DNA of 21,410 nucleotides from DASRRB01 sp036732755 (GCA_036732755.1 DAINBU010000087.1:1-21410), one strand, 5' to 3'. Shown: positions 8,028 to 17,014, numbered from the stretch's first letter. Notes: generated by a model not told the origin, from the letters alone. Translations and numbers: made by a program.

Positions 8028-10701
8028 CTCCCGCGTCGCGGAAGAGCGACGGGGCGTCCCCGTCCTTCTCCTTCGCGCGCGGCTTCGCTGTCGGCTCGCC
8101 GCCGTGCGCCAGCTGCTTCAGCTCGGCCAGCCGCGTCAGCGCCTGCAGCGGCGTGAGCCGCTCGACGTCGAGCCGGCGAAGCTCGCGCGCGACACGGTCG
8201 TCCGCCTTCGCCGGCGGCGCCGACGCCGCGGCGTCGCGCGCCGCGCGCCGCTCGAGCTCGGGCGTGAGCGACTCGAGCTCGCGCAGGATCTGCCGCGCGC
8301 GCGCGACGATCCCGGCCGGGATGCCGGCGAGCTGCGCGACGTGCAGCCCGTAGCTGCGGTCGGTGCCGCCCGCGACGATGCGGTGGAGGAAGAGGATCTG
8401 GTCGCCCCACTCGCGCACGGCGACCGAGAAGTTCACCACCGACGGCAGCTCCTCGGAGAGCTGCGTCAGCTGGTGGTAGTGGGTCGCGAAGAAGGTGCGG
8501 CAGCGCGTCTTCTCGGCGAGGTGCTCCGCCAGGGCGCGGGCCAGCGACATGCCGTCGAACGTCCCGGTCCCGCGCCCGACCTCGTCGAGGATCACGACGC
8601 TGCGATCGGTCGCGTGGTGCAGGACGTTCGCCGTCTCGGCCATCTCCACCATGAACGTCGAGGCGCCGCGCGTGAGGTCGTCGCTCGCTCCGACGCGCGT
8701 GAAGATGCGGTCGGCCACGCCGATCGTCGCGGCGCGCGCCGGCACGAAGCTGCCCATCTGCGCCAGCAGGACGATCAGCGCGTTCTGCCGCAGCCAGGTC
8801 GACTTGCCGGCCATGTTCGGGCCGGTGATGAGCGCGAAGCACGGCCCGTCGCCGCCGAGCCGCGTGTCGTTCGGGACGAAGGTGCCGGGCGGCAGCGTCG
8901 CCGCGAGCACCGGGTGGGCGCCCTCCTCGACGAGCAGGCGGCGCGACGCCTCGAGCACGGGCCGCCGCCAGCCGTGCTCGCGCGCCGCCTCGGCCAGTGA
9001 CTGCAGCGCGTCGAGCTCCGCGAGCCGCGCGGCGAGCTCCTGCAGCTCGCGCGTGCGCTCGCCGGCCCGCGCGCGCACCTCCTCGAAGAGCTCCGCCTCG
9101 AGCCGCAGCGAGCGCTCCTCCGCCGAGAGCACGCGCGCCTCGAGCTCCTTCAGCTCCGGCGTGATGTAGCGCTCGGCGTTCTTCAGCGTCTGCTTGCGCA
9201 CGTAGTCGGCCGGGACGCGCTCGCGCTGCGCGTGCGTGATCTCGAGGTAGTACCCGAAGACCGAGTTGAAGCCGACCTTGAGCGTCGCGATGCCGGTGCG
9301 CCCGATCTCGCGCCGCTGCAGGTCGGCGAGGATCGACTCGACGTCGAAGCGCAGGCGGCGCTGCTCGTCGAGCTCGGCGCGGAAGCCCGCCTTGATGAAG
9401 CCGCCCTCCTTCGCCGAGAGCGGCGGCGCCGTCTCGATCGCGGCGGCGAGCAGCTCGTGCAGGCCGGGCGGCGCGACGAGGCGCGCGCGCAGCTCCGTGA
9501 GCGGCGCGCTCCCCGCGTCGGCGAGCGACGCGACGATCCGCGGCAGGCGCGCCAGCGAGTCGCGCAGCTGCGCGAGGTCGCGCGGCGGGCCGCGATTCGC
9601 CGCGAGGCGCGCCGTGATCCGCTCGAGGTCGAAGACGCCCTCGAATTCGCCGCGCAGCGTCGCGCGTGTCGCGTCGAGCCCGTGCAGCTCGGCGACGGCC
9701 TCCTGGCGGCGCGTGATCGCGTCCAGCTCGACGAGCGGCTCCCCGATCCAGTCGCGCAGCAGGCGCGCGCCGGCCGCCGTCTTCGTGCGGTCGAGGACCG
9801 AGAGGAGCGAGCCGTCGCGCCGCCGCTCGCGCGCCGTCTCGAACAGCTCGAGCGCCTGGACCGCGGCGCGGTCGAGCCGCATCGCGCCCCCGCGCTCGCG
9901 CCGGACCAGCTTCGTCACGTGGGAGACGAGGCCGCGCTGCGTGTCGCGCGCGTAGGCGAGGATCGCGCCGGCCGCCCCGACGAAGCGATCGCCCGGATCG
10001 ATGCCGAATCCCGCGAGGTCCGCGACGCGCAGATGTTCCTGGAGTGCGCGGCGCGCGACGTCGTCCTCGAACTCGTGCGCCGGCCGGAACGTGAGCGCCG
10101 GCCCCCCGGCGTCGACGCCCCGCACCGGCGCGAGCTCGGCCGGCCGCGCGTCCCGGAAGCGCTCGGGGAGCAGCAGCTCGGCGGGGGCGAGCCGGTCGAG
10201 TTCGTCGGCGAGCTCCGCGGCCGGCACCGTCGCCCCCTCGAAGCGCGCGGTCGACAGGTCGAGCCACGCGAGCGCGACCTCGCCCGGAGCGACGACGTCG
10301 GCCGCCGCCAGCCAATTGTGGCGCCCGCTCTCGAGCAGCGCGTCCTCGAGCAGCGTCCCGGCCGTGACGACGCGCGTGACGGCGCGCTCGACGAGTCCCT
10401 TCGCCGCCTTCGGGTCCTCGACCTGGTCGCACACCACGACCGTGTGGCCGGCGACGATCAGCTTGCGCAGGTAGGCGTCGACGGTGCGCACCGGCACGCC
10501 CGCCATCGGGACTTCTTGGTCCTTGCTGCGCGACGTGAGCGCGATGCCGAGCACCTTCGACGCGACCTTCGCGTCCTCGAAGAAGAGCTCGAAGAAGTCG
10601 CCCATCCGGAAGAAGAGCAGCGCGTCGGGATGCTGCCGCTTCACCCCGAAGTACTGCTGGAGCATCGGGGACACGCGCGCGTCGGGCGTTGGTTCGCTCA
10701 T
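8023..10701 (-). CDS. mutS: DNA mismatch repair protein MutS
   Basis: This 892-residue protein recognises base mismatches and small loops and recruits MutL. The mismatch-reading Phe-x-Glu motif is present as Phe36-Phe37-Glu38 within RMGDFFELF, at the same numbering as in E. coli MutS. The ATPase domain shows Walker A GPNMAGKST (627-635), Walker B VVILDEVGRGT and the FATHYHQL switch. The domain order is the full MutS1 type: mismatch-binding, connector, core/lever with clamp, ATPase and a C-terminal tail with a linker. The length is slightly above E. coli's 853. No mutL is in the window. The start is the ATG at 10701 (MSEPTPDARVSPMLQQYFGV); the bases before it on the minus strand give no clear Shine-Dalgarno. 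It is divergent from the HAD gene, with about 70 bases between. Confidence 0.97.
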   Translation of the reverse strand: MSEPTPDARVSPMLQQYFGVKRQHPDALLFFRMGDFFELFFEDAKVASKVLGIALTSRSKDQEVPMAGVPVRTVDAYLRKLIVAGHTVVVCDQVEDPKAAKGLVERAVTRVVTAGTLLEDALLESGRHNWLAAADVVAPGEVALAWLDLSTARFEGATVPAAELADELDRLAPAELLLPERFRDARPAELAPVRGVDAGGPALTFRPAHEFEDDVARRALQEHLRVADLAGFGIDPGDRFVGAAGAILAYARDTQRGLVSHVTKLVRRERGGAMRLDRAAVQALELFETARERRRDGSLLSVLDRTKTAAGARLLRDWIGEPLVELDAITRRQEAVAELHGLDATRATLRGEFEGVFDLERITARLAANRGPPRDLAQLRDSLARLPRIVASLADAGSAPLTELRARLVAPPGLHELLAAAIETAPPLSAKEGGFIKAGFRAELDEQRRLRFDVESILADLQRREIGRTGIATLKVGFNSVFGYYLEITHAQRERVPADYVRKQTLKNAERYITPELKELEARVLSAEERSLRLEAELFEEVRARAGERTRELQELAARLAELDALQSLAEAAREHGWRRPVLEASRRLLVEEGAHPVLAATLPPGTFVPNDTRLGGDGPCFALITGPNMAGKSTWLRQNALIVLLAQMGSFVPARAATIGVADRIFTRVGASDDLTRGASTFMVEMAETANVLHHATDRSVVILDEVGRGTGTFDGMSLARALAEHLAEKTRCRTFFATHYHQLTQLSEELPSVVNFSVAVREWGDQILFLHRIVAGGTDRSYGLHVAQLAGIPAGIVARARQILRELESLTPELERRAARDAAASAPPAKADDRVARELRRLDVERLTPLQALTRLAELKQLAHGGEPTAKPRAKEKDGDAPSLFRDAGA

Positions 10702-10773
10702 GGAGGAGGCGACGATCTACTCGATGGCTGCGACGGGGGGAAGCGGCTCGGCGGCTCTAAGATGCTCCGCCCC

Positions 10774-11652
10774 ATGGGACTATTCTCGCGCCCGCGCGCC
10801 GTGCCTCCCGCCGGCGGCTTCCGCATGCTCGCGTTCGACCTCGACGGGACGTTTCTCGAGCGCGACGGGCGCCTCGCGGGCGCGACGGCGCGCTTCCTCT
10901 CGAAGCTGCGCGAGGACGGCGTCGAGTTGCTCGCGGCGACCGGCCGCCGCCTCTGGAGCGCCCTCCCGGTGCTCGAGGAGCTGGCGCTCGGCGGCGCGGT
11001 CGTCGTCCACAACGGCGCGATGGTCGCGAGCGTGCCCGACTCCGCGCCGGTGCGGACCTGGCCGCTCGAGCCCGCGGTCGTGCGCGACGTCGCCGCATAC
11101 CTGAAGTCGCGCGGCCTCTCCGTCCTGCTCTTCACGGCGGCGCCGCGCGGGCCGGGCGAGGTGCTCGCCGAGGAGGGCGGCGCCGATCCCTCCGGGTACC
11201 TCGCGTGGTACTTCCACTACGCGTCGGGCCACTTCTCCCTCTTCCCCGACCTCGGCGCCGCGCCGCTCGCGGACGTCCTGCGCGTCGCGGCGCACGGACC
11301 CAAGGAGCTCCTCGAGGAGGCCGCGCGCGAGCTCCCGCGCCGTCACGCCGGCATGCTGCGCGCCTTCGTGCAGCGCGAGACGGTCATGGACGGCCACCGC
11401 GTCGAGGTGATGGCGGCCGGCGTGAGCAAGTGGACGGGGGTGACCTGGGTCGCCGAGCGCCACGGCATCGCGCCGGCGCAGATCGTCGCGGTGGGGGACG
11501 AGGCGAACGACGCGGAGATGCTCTCCGGCGCCGGCTGGTCGCTGGCGGCGCCGGGCGCGGGCGAGACGGCGCGCGCGTTCGCGCGCGAGAGCGTCGCGGG
11601 CGACGGGCCGGCGGCGCTCGTCCGCGCGGTGGGGCGCGCGCTCGGAAGGTGA
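10774..11652 (+). CDS. Cof-type HAD-superfamily hydrolase
   Basis: A 292-residue haloacid-dehalogenase-superfamily phosphatase of the Cof (subclass IIB) type, which typically dephosphorylates sugar phosphates, nucleotides or cofactor intermediates in the cytoplasm. All four motifs are visible: motif I FDLDGTFL (nucleophile Asp22, acid/base Asp24), motif II AATGR, the motif III lysine in GVSKWTGVTWVAERHGI, and motif IV GDEANDAEML. The cap domain lies between motifs II and III. The substrate cannot be predicted. The start is uncertain: ATG at 10762 would add four residues and ATG at 10825 would begin just before motif I; none has a good Shine-Dalgarno. It lies divergent to mutS and 58 bases upstream of the Rieske ferredoxin, so it may not share that transcript. 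Confidence 0.88.
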   Translation: MGLFSRPRAVPPAGGFRMLAFDLDGTFLERDGRLAGATARFLSKLREDGVELLAATGRRLWSALPVLEELALGGAVVVHNGAMVASVPDSAPVRTWPLEPAVVRDVAAYLKSRGLSVLLFTAAPRGPGEVLAEEGGADPSGYLAWYFHYASGHFSLFPDLGAAPLADVLRVAAHGPKELLEEAARELPRRHAGMLRAFVQRETVMDGHRVEVMAAGVSKWTGVTWVAERHGIAPAQIVAVGDEANDAEMLSGAGWSLAAPGAGETARAFARESVAGDGPAALVRAVGRALGR

Positions 11653-11710
11653 GAACGGCGGCCGGGCGTGGTAGACCGGTCGGCCCGGACGGACTTCAAG
11701 AGAGGACGAC

Positions 11711-12016
11711 ATGGCAGCTCGACACGGCGTGGCCGAAGTCTCGGAGATCGCGGTCGGTCGCGGCCGCATTTGCGAAGTGGCCGGAAAGCAGATCGCGGTC
11801 TTCAACCTCGGCGACCGCTTCGTCGCCATGGACAACACCTGCCCGCATCGCGGCGGGCCGCTCGGCGACGGCATGGTGAGCGGGAACATCGTGACCTGCC
11901 CGTGGCACGGCTGGCAGTTCGACTGCTCCAGCGGCAAGTCGACGCGCAATGCGGCGGTCGGGGTGTCGTGCTACCCGGTCGTCGTCGACGGCACGACCCT
12001 CTACGTCGAGGCGTGA
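11711..12016 (+). CDS. Rieske-type [2Fe-2S] ferredoxin
   Basis: A 101-residue single-domain Rieske protein. The cluster ligands are Cys44/His46 (CPHRGGPLG) and Cys63/His66 (CPWHGWQFD), giving C-x-H-x16-C-x2-H. There is no signal peptide or membrane anchor, so it is a soluble cytoplasmic electron carrier of the type that feeds aromatic-ring dioxygenases or resembles NirD. AGAGG at 11701-11705 is a good ribosome site. No oxygenase or ferredoxin reductase is nearby; the next gene, a HyuB-like protein, starts three bases after the stop and is almost certainly co-transcribed. The electron acceptor is therefore unknown. Confidence 0.93.
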   Translation: MAARHGVAEVSEIAVGRGRICEVAGKQIAVFNLGDRFVAMDNTCPHRGGPLGDGMVSGNIVTCPWHGWQFDCSSGKSTRNAAVGVSCYPVVVDGTTLYVEA

Positions 12017-12019
12017 CCG

Positions 12020-13618
12020 GTGGCGCGAGCCGCCGCGCCGCGGGCGTCCGGAGCGCTCGAGCTCGAAGTCTTCCGCGCCCTCTTCGCGTCGATCGCCGAG
12101 GAGATGGGCGTCGTCCTGCAGCGCTCGGCGCTCTCGCCCAACATCAAGGAGCGGCGCGATTATTCGTGCGCTCTCTTCGATGATGCCGGGACGCTCGTCG
12201 CGCAGGCGGCCCACATCCCGGTCCACCTCGGCTCGGCGCCGCTCTCGGTGCGCGCGGCGATGGCCGAGCACGCCTTCGCGCCGGGCGAGTCGGTGCTCCT
12301 GAACGACCCCTACCGCGGCGGCACGCACCTGCCCGACCTCACGCTCGTCTCGCCGGTCTTCCTGCCCGGGAGCGGCGCGCGCCGGCCCGCCTTCTTCGTC
12401 GCAACGCGCGCGCACCACGCCGACGTCGGCGGTGCCGAGCCCGGCTCGATGGCGCCGTGCCGCGACCTGTGGGGCGAGGGGCTGGTGATCCCGCCGATCG
12501 TGATCGAGCGCGACGGCGCCTTCGTGCGCGACGCGCTGCGCCTGGTCCTCGCCAACGTGCGCACGCCCGACGAGCGTAGAGCCGACCTCGCCGCGCAGTG
12601 CGCCGCGAACCGGCGCGGCGCGGCGCGCGTCGCCGCGCTCGCCGCCCGCTACGGCGAGCGCCGCCTCGCGCGCGCGGCGCGCGCGATCCTCGACCACGGC
12701 GAGCGCGTGATGCAGGCGCTGCTCGCGCGGCTGCCGGCGGGGACGTGGCGGAACGCCGACGTGCTCGACGACGACGGCATGGGCGCGCGCGACGTCCCGA
12801 TCCGCGTCGCGATCCGGATCGCGCGGCGGCGCGCCGTCGTCGACTTCACGGGCACCGCGCCGCAGGTCGACGGCTCCCTCAACGCCAATCCCGCGATCAC
12901 GCTCTCGGCGGTGCTCTACTGCTTCCAGTGCCTCGCGGCCGGCACGCTGCCGCCGAACGAGGGCATGGCGCGCCCGCTCTCGCTGGTGATCCCGGAGGGG
13001 TCGCTGCTCTCGCCGCGGCCGGGCGCCGCGGTGGCCGGCGGCAACGTGGAGACGTCGCAGCGGATCGTCGACGTCGTGCTGGGCGCGCTCGCGAAGGCGG
13101 CGCCGCGCCTCGTGCCGGCGGGCTCGCAGGGGACGATGAACAACCTGACGCTCGGCAGCGCGACGTCGGCGCGGCCGTTCGCCTACTACGAGACGGTGGG
13201 CGGCGGCGCGGGCGCCGGCGCGCGGCGCGCGGGCGCATCGGGGATCCAGGTCCACATGACCAACACGCTCAACACGCCGATCGAGGCGCTCGAGATCGCC
13301 TATCCGCTGCGCGTCACGCGCTCGACGCTCGCGCGCGGCGGCGGCGGGCGCGGAGCGCGGCGCGGCGGCGACGGCTGCGAGCGCGAGCTCGAGCTCCTCG
13401 TCCCGGCGCGCGCGGCGGTGCTCTCGGAGCGGCGCCGGAGCGCGCCGCGCGGCGCGGCCGGCGGCGGCGACGGGGCGCGCGGCGCCAACTGGATCGTGCG
13501 GCGCGGCCGGCGCGAGGCGATGCCCGCCAAGTTCGCGGTCGACCTCGCCGCCGGCGACCGCATCGGGATGCGCACGCCGGCCGGCGGCGGCTACGGCCGC
13601 GCGCGAGGACGGCCATGA
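12020..13618 (+). CDS. hyuB: HyuB-like protein (N-methylhydantoinase B / acetone carboxylase alpha family)
   Basis: A 532-residue member of the hydantoinase B / 5-oxoprolinase family. Family blocks are visible: SALSPNIKERRDYSCALFD (about 37-54), the NDPYRGGTHLPDLTLVSPVF block (about 95-114, with His103 and Asp106), ATRAHHADVGG (about 128-138), ANVRTPDERRADLAAQ, VDFTGTAPQ and the C-terminal block ending MRTPAGGGYG. The family usually works with an ATP-binding HyuA subunit on hydantoins, 5-oxoproline or ketone carboxylation; no hyuA is present here. The GTG start is three bases after the Rieske stop. Residues about 435-455 and 480-495 are Gly/Arg-rich, but the family ending follows intact, so the gene looks functional. 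Its stop overlaps the lipoprotein start (ATGA). Confidence 0.88.
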   Translation: MARAAAPRASGALELEVFRALFASIAEEMGVVLQRSALSPNIKERRDYSCALFDDAGTLVAQAAHIPVHLGSAPLSVRAAMAEHAFAPGESVLLNDPYRGGTHLPDLTLVSPVFLPGSGARRPAFFVATRAHHADVGGAEPGSMAPCRDLWGEGLVIPPIVIERDGAFVRDALRLVLANVRTPDERRADLAAQCAANRRGAARVAALAARYGERRLARAARAILDHGERVMQALLARLPAGTWRNADVLDDDGMGARDVPIRVAIRIARRRAVVDFTGTAPQVDGSLNANPAITLSAVLYCFQCLAAGTLPPNEGMARPLSLVIPEGSLLSPRPGAAVAGGNVETSQRIVDVVLGALAKAAPRLVPAGSQGTMNNLTLGSATSARPFAYYETVGGGAGAGARRAGASGIQVHMTNTLNTPIEALEIAYPLRVTRSTLARGGGGRGARRGGDGCERELELLVPARAAVLSERRRSAPRGAAGGGDGARGANWIVRRGRREAMPAKFAVDLAAGDRIGMRTPAGGGYGRARGRP

Positions 13619-14109
13619 GCGCGCGCGACATCGCCCGGCGCGCGCTGCTGGCCTTCGCCGCCCTCGCGTTCGCCGGCTGCGCGACGTCGAAGGAGATCTC
13701 CTTCAAGACGATCACATTCGAGAAGGCGCCGCGCGACGTCGTCTTCAAGGCGTGCAAGGAGGTCGTCGCGTCGCACTACTACTCGACCAGGATCGGCGTC
13801 GACGAGGCGGCGGGCCGCATCGTGACCGACCCGGTCGAGGAGACGCTCGGTCAGGAGTCGCTGCGCCAGCAGTGCTACGTCACCGTCGCGGAGGCGGAGG
13901 GCGGGCGCGTGCAGGTCGAGCTGATGGCGACGCTCGCGCGGATCGACGTCGACCCGTCGCGCCAGCCGGCCGTCGAGTGGCGCGTCTACGCCTCCGACCG
14001 CAAGGTGGAGGGGCGGCTCGGCGAGGAGATCATCGGGCGCGTCCTCTCGGTCCTGAACGACGCCAAGGTGGTCGCCCACACGCTGCCGCCGTCGACCACG
14101 CCGAAATGA
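13615..14109 (+). CDS. Small predicted lipoprotein of unknown function
   Basis: A 164-residue protein with a bacterial lipoprotein signal: an Arg-containing N-terminus (MSARDIARRA), a hydrophobic stretch, and a lipobox ending AFAGC with Cys22 as the lipidated residue. The Phe at -3 is not the most common residue but is tolerated. The mature part of about 143 residues is mixed alpha/beta with a VVFKACKEVVASHYYSTRIGVDEAAG segment. The layout resembles small envelope lipoproteins that compare short domains, but I do not recognise the family. The ATG overlaps the HyuB stop by four bases, so translation is probably coupled. The gap of 91 bases before the kinase gene may end this transcript. Confidence 0.8.
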   Translation: MSARDIARRALLAFAALAFAGCATSKEISFKTITFEKAPRDVVFKACKEVVASHYYSTRIGVDEAAGRIVTDPVEETLGQESLRQQCYVTVAEAEGGRVQVELMATLARIDVDPSRQPAVEWRVYASDRKVEGRLGEEIIGRVLSVLNDAKVVAHTLPPSTTPK

Positions 14110-14110
14110 A

Positions 14111-14150
14111 GGAGCCGTCGCTCCGAAAGGTTTTCCGGCGGCTCCCGCCG
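14111..14150 (+). terminator. Alternative hairpins between the lipoprotein and kinase genes
   Basis: GGAGCCG at 14111-14117 can pair with CGGCTCC at 14139-14145 (7 bp). Alternatively GGAGC/GCTCC (14111-14115 with 14120-14124) and CGGCGG/CCGCCG (14136-14141 with 14145-14150) can form two small hairpins, with TTTT at 14131-14134 between them. This could be a weak terminator or attenuator. In DNA this GC-rich such stems arise easily by chance. Confidence 0.3.
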
Positions 14151-14200
14151 CTCCATTCACCGTCAAGTCGCGCGCGCGCCCGTCCGAAGGCTCCCGACGC

Positions 14201-16540
14201 ATGCGCCCGCGCGAACAGGACGAAGCCGAGAAGGGCTGGGAGATCGCCCAGAAGCTGCGCTCGCACCCGGGCCGGCTCAAGTCGATCCTCCGCAGCGAGA
14301 ACGACGCCCTCCACGCCGTCTCGCTCCCGCTCGTCTTCCTGACCGGGCTCGCCTTCGAGAGCTTCTTCGCGTTCCACAAGGCGCGCCTGGCCGAGCTCGC
14401 GCTCAACTTCGCCACCGTGGCGAGCATCCTGTGCTGGGCGGTCGCGCGCATCCGACGGCGCACGCTCGACAGCCGCGACCCGCTGCTCCTGTTCGGCTCG
14501 ATCGTGCTCACCGTCGGCGCGGGCGGCTGCCTGTTCGGCTTCTTCCGCGACGATCCGACCCCCGAGCTCATGCTCAAGACGATCGGGACCGTGCTGATCC
14601 TCTTCGCGCTCGACCGCATGGAGCGGCGCGAGGTCGTCGCCGCGCTGCGCAGCTCCGAGGAGTACCTCGAGTCGGTCTTCGAGTCGATCCCCGACCCGCT
14701 GGTCGTGATCGGCGAGAAGCGGCGCATCGTCGCCGGCAACCGCGTCGCCATCGCGACCTTCGGCGAGAGCGTGCTGCACAAGACCTGCTGCGAGGCGTAC
14801 CTCGGCCACAAGGACGACTGCGACGCGGAGGAGTGCACCGTCGCGCAGGCGTGGAACAAGCGCAAGCCCCGCTTCGAGCTGGTCCGCGACGAGCTCGGCG
14901 CGCGCCGCTACGAGGTCACGACCTTCCCGCTGTTCGGCCCGCACGGCTTCAGCGGGAAGCTGATCCAGCAGATCCGCGACGTCTCGGCGCACGCCGAGTC
15001 GGAGGACCGAGCGGCGCTGCTGCGCGACGTGGTGAACAGCGTGGCCGACCCGGTGCTCACGCTGGGGCTGCGCGCCGAGCTGCGCCACCGCAACCGCGCC
15101 GCGGAGGCGGCCTTCGTGCCGAGCGTGCCCGCCGCGGCGGCCGGCCGCGGCCTGATCCCGTTCGCGGGCGCGGAGGACGAGGAGGCCTTCGTCGCCGCGC
15201 TGCGCGAGTTCACGCCGTGGGAGCGCGAGGTCACGCTGCGCGGGAAGGACGGCGCGGAGCGCACGGCGATGCTCTCGCTCGCGCCGATCCGCGCGCTCGA
15301 CGACCGCCTGCTCGGCACCGTCGCGATCGTGCGCGACCTGACCGAGGTGAAGCGCCTGCAGGTGCAGCTCGCGCAGAACGAGAAGCTCTCCGCGCTCGGC
15401 GAGATGGTCTCCGGCGTCGCGCACGAGCTGAACAACCCGCTGACCGCAGTGTTCGGCTTCGCGCAGCTCCTCCTCGCCGAGGACCTCCCCGGCGAGCAGA
15501 AGGAGGAGGTGCGCCACATCTACACCCACGCCGAGCGCTGCAAGCGGATCATCGACGGCCTGCTCAAGTTCTCGCGCCGCCACGGCGCCGAGCGTGTGCG
15601 CGCCAGCCTGAACGAGGTGGTGCAGTCGACGCTCGACCTGCTCGGCTACCAGCTGCGCCTCGCCAACGTGCGCGTCGAGCGCGACTTCGACGCGACGGTG
15701 CCCGAGTCGATGATGGACTCGTTCCAGATCCAGCAGGTGCTGGTCAACCTGATCACCAACGCGCAGCACGCCGTGCAGCAGAGCGGGCGAGCCGGCGTGG
15801 TGAAGGTGCGCACGCGCCGCGCGAGCGCGACCAAGATCGTCGTCGAGGTCGAGGACGACGGCTGCGGCATGAGCGAGACGATCCAGCGCCGCATCTTCGA
15901 CCCGTTCTTCACGACGAAAGGGGTCGGCAAGGGGACCGGGCTCGGCCTCTCGATCTCGTACGGGATCGTGAAGGAGCACGGCGGCTCGCTCAGCGCGACC
16001 AGCCGCCCCGGCGAGGGGAGCACCTTCCGCGTCGAGCTCCCGATCGTGGCCGAGACGGCGGCGAGCGCGACGGCGGCGCGCGAGATCGCGCGCGACGAGG
16101 TCGAGCGCAAGCTGCCGCGCTCGCGCATCCTCGTCGTCGACGACGAGCCGATCATCCTCGAACTGCTCGGCCAGTTCCTGCGCGGCGACGGCCACGCGGT
16201 CGCGACCGCCGTCTCGGTCGAGGAGGCGCTGCGGCTCGTCGAGCACGACGAATTCGACGTCGTCTTCAGCGACTGGCGCATGCCCTGCCGGAGCGGCGAC
16301 GACCTCTTCGCCGCGCTGTGCGCGCGCGACCCGGCCTATCGCGGCCGCTTCGTCTTCCTCACCGGAGACGCGATCGGCACCGAGGTGAGGCAGGTCGCGC
16401 AGCGCGAGCACACGCCGGTGCTGAACAAGCCGTTCACGCTGGCGTCGATCCGCGGCGCGATGGCCTCGGTGCTGCGGCCGGTCGAGCCCGTCGCGGAGGC
16501 GGCACGCCCCGGCTTGCGCGAGACGCCCTCTCGCCTATAA
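14201..16540 (+). CDS. Membrane-bound hybrid sensor histidine kinase (4 TM, PAS, PAS, HisKA, HATPase_c, REC)
   Basis: A 779-residue hybrid two-component sensor. Four hydrophobic segments (about 39-58, 64-84, 94-114 and 124-138) form an N-terminal membrane module without a large periplasmic loop. PAS 1 (about 151-255) contains four cysteines, Cys196, Cys197, Cys207 and Cys212, around LGHKDD. PAS 2 covers about 262-385. The HisKA domain carries phospho-acceptor His408 in VAHELNNPL. The ATPase domain shows the N box (NLITNAQHAV), VEDDGCGM, DPFFTTKGVGKGTGLGLSIS. The C-terminal receiver (about 640-755) has acidic VVDDE, phospho-acceptor Asp691 in FSDWRMP and Lys in LNKPF. There is no DNA-binding output, so the signal passes to an unseen partner. 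The Cys-rich PAS suggests metal, heme, Fe-S or thiol sensing (inference). The start is the ATG at 14201, without a clear Shine-Dalgarno. Confidence 0.95.
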   Translation: MRPREQDEAEKGWEIAQKLRSHPGRLKSILRSENDALHAVSLPLVFLTGLAFESFFAFHKARLAELALNFATVASILCWAVARIRRRTLDSRDPLLLFGSIVLTVGAGGCLFGFFRDDPTPELMLKTIGTVLILFALDRMERREVVAALRSSEEYLESVFESIPDPLVVIGEKRRIVAGNRVAIATFGESVLHKTCCEAYLGHKDDCDAEECTVAQAWNKRKPRFELVRDELGARRYEVTTFPLFGPHGFSGKLIQQIRDVSAHAESEDRAALLRDVVNSVADPVLTLGLRAELRHRNRAAEAAFVPSVPAAAAGRGLIPFAGAEDEEAFVAALREFTPWEREVTLRGKDGAERTAMLSLAPIRALDDRLLGTVAIVRDLTEVKRLQVQLAQNEKLSALGEMVSGVAHELNNPLTAVFGFAQLLLAEDLPGEQKEEVRHIYTHAERCKRIIDGLLKFSRRHGAERVRASLNEVVQSTLDLLGYQLRLANVRVERDFDATVPESMMDSFQIQQVLVNLITNAQHAVQQSGRAGVVKVRTRRASATKIVVEVEDDGCGMSETIQRRIFDPFFTTKGVGKGTGLGLSISYGIVKEHGGSLSATSRPGEGSTFRVELPIVAETAASATAAREIARDEVERKLPRSRILVVDDEPIILELLGQFLRGDGHAVATAVSVEEALRLVEHDEFDVVFSDWRMPCRSGDDLFAALCARDPAYRGRFVFLTGDAIGTEVRQVAQREHTPVLNKPFTLASIRGAMASVLRPVEPVAEAARPGLRETPSRL

Positions 16541-16593
16541 ACAGCGCCCGCTTCCCGACGCTCGCCGCGTCGCAAACCGAACGGAGTCCGGAC

Positions 16594-16917
16594 ATGGTCA
16601 CCCTCTCCGAGAGCGCCCAGAAGGCGGTCGCGGGATTCATCGATCAGGACGGGTCGCTCAAGGGCAAGGCGCTGCGCATCTTCGTGCAGGGCGGCGGCTG
16701 CTCGGGCTTCCAGTACGGCTTCACCTTCTCCGAGAAGGAGGAGGGCGACGAGGTGACGAACTTCAATCAGTTCGAAGTCGTCGTCGACCCGATGAGCCTG
16801 CCCTACGTGAACGGCTGCTCGATCGACTGGGTCGACTCGCTGCAGGGCGCCGGCTTCACGGTCAAGAACCCCAACGCGAAGGGGAACTGCGGCTGCGGGA
16901 GCAGCTTCAACGTCTGA
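16594..16917 (+). CDS. erpA: ErpA/IscA-type iron-sulfur cluster insertion protein
   Basis: A 107-residue A-type carrier that receives Fe-S clusters from the assembly machinery and delivers them to apo-proteins. The three cluster-binding cysteines are Cys36 (GGGCSGFQYGF), Cys99 and Cys101 (GNCGCGSSF). VDPMSLPYVNGCSIDWVDSLQGAGFTVKNPNA is the family core. Cys75 is extra. GGAG at 16583-16586 is seven bases before the ATG. It starts 53 bases after the kinase stop and is followed by a strong hairpin, so it may be the last gene of the kinase transcript. No iscU/iscS is nearby. IscA or SufA are alternative names for the same fold; ErpA is preferred by length and the VVVDPMSLPYVNG region. Confidence 0.93.
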   Translation: MVTLSESAQKAVAGFIDQDGSLKGKALRIFVQGGGCSGFQYGFTFSEKEEGDEVTNFNQFEVVVDPMSLPYVNGCSIDWVDSLQGAGFTVKNPNAKGNCGCGSSFNV

Positions 16918-16950
16918 GCGCGCGGCGCGGAGACGGTTCGTCGCACTCGA

Positions 16951-16979
16951 GAGCCCGGCGGGAGGACCCCGTCGGGCTC
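16951..16979 (+). terminator. Rho-independent-type hairpin after erpA
   Basis: A 12-bp stem (16951-16962 with 16968-16979, GAGCCCGGCGGG against CCCGTCGGGCTC, one G-T pair) with a 5-base loop AGGAC, followed by TTCGCTT. The T-tail is weak, but the stem is the best in the window and sits between two convergent genes (erpA and the PilZ gene), so it may act in both directions. Confidence 0.75.
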
Positions 16980-17014
16980 TTCGCTTGGACGCCTGTCGCG
17001 ACGGCGCCGGCGCG

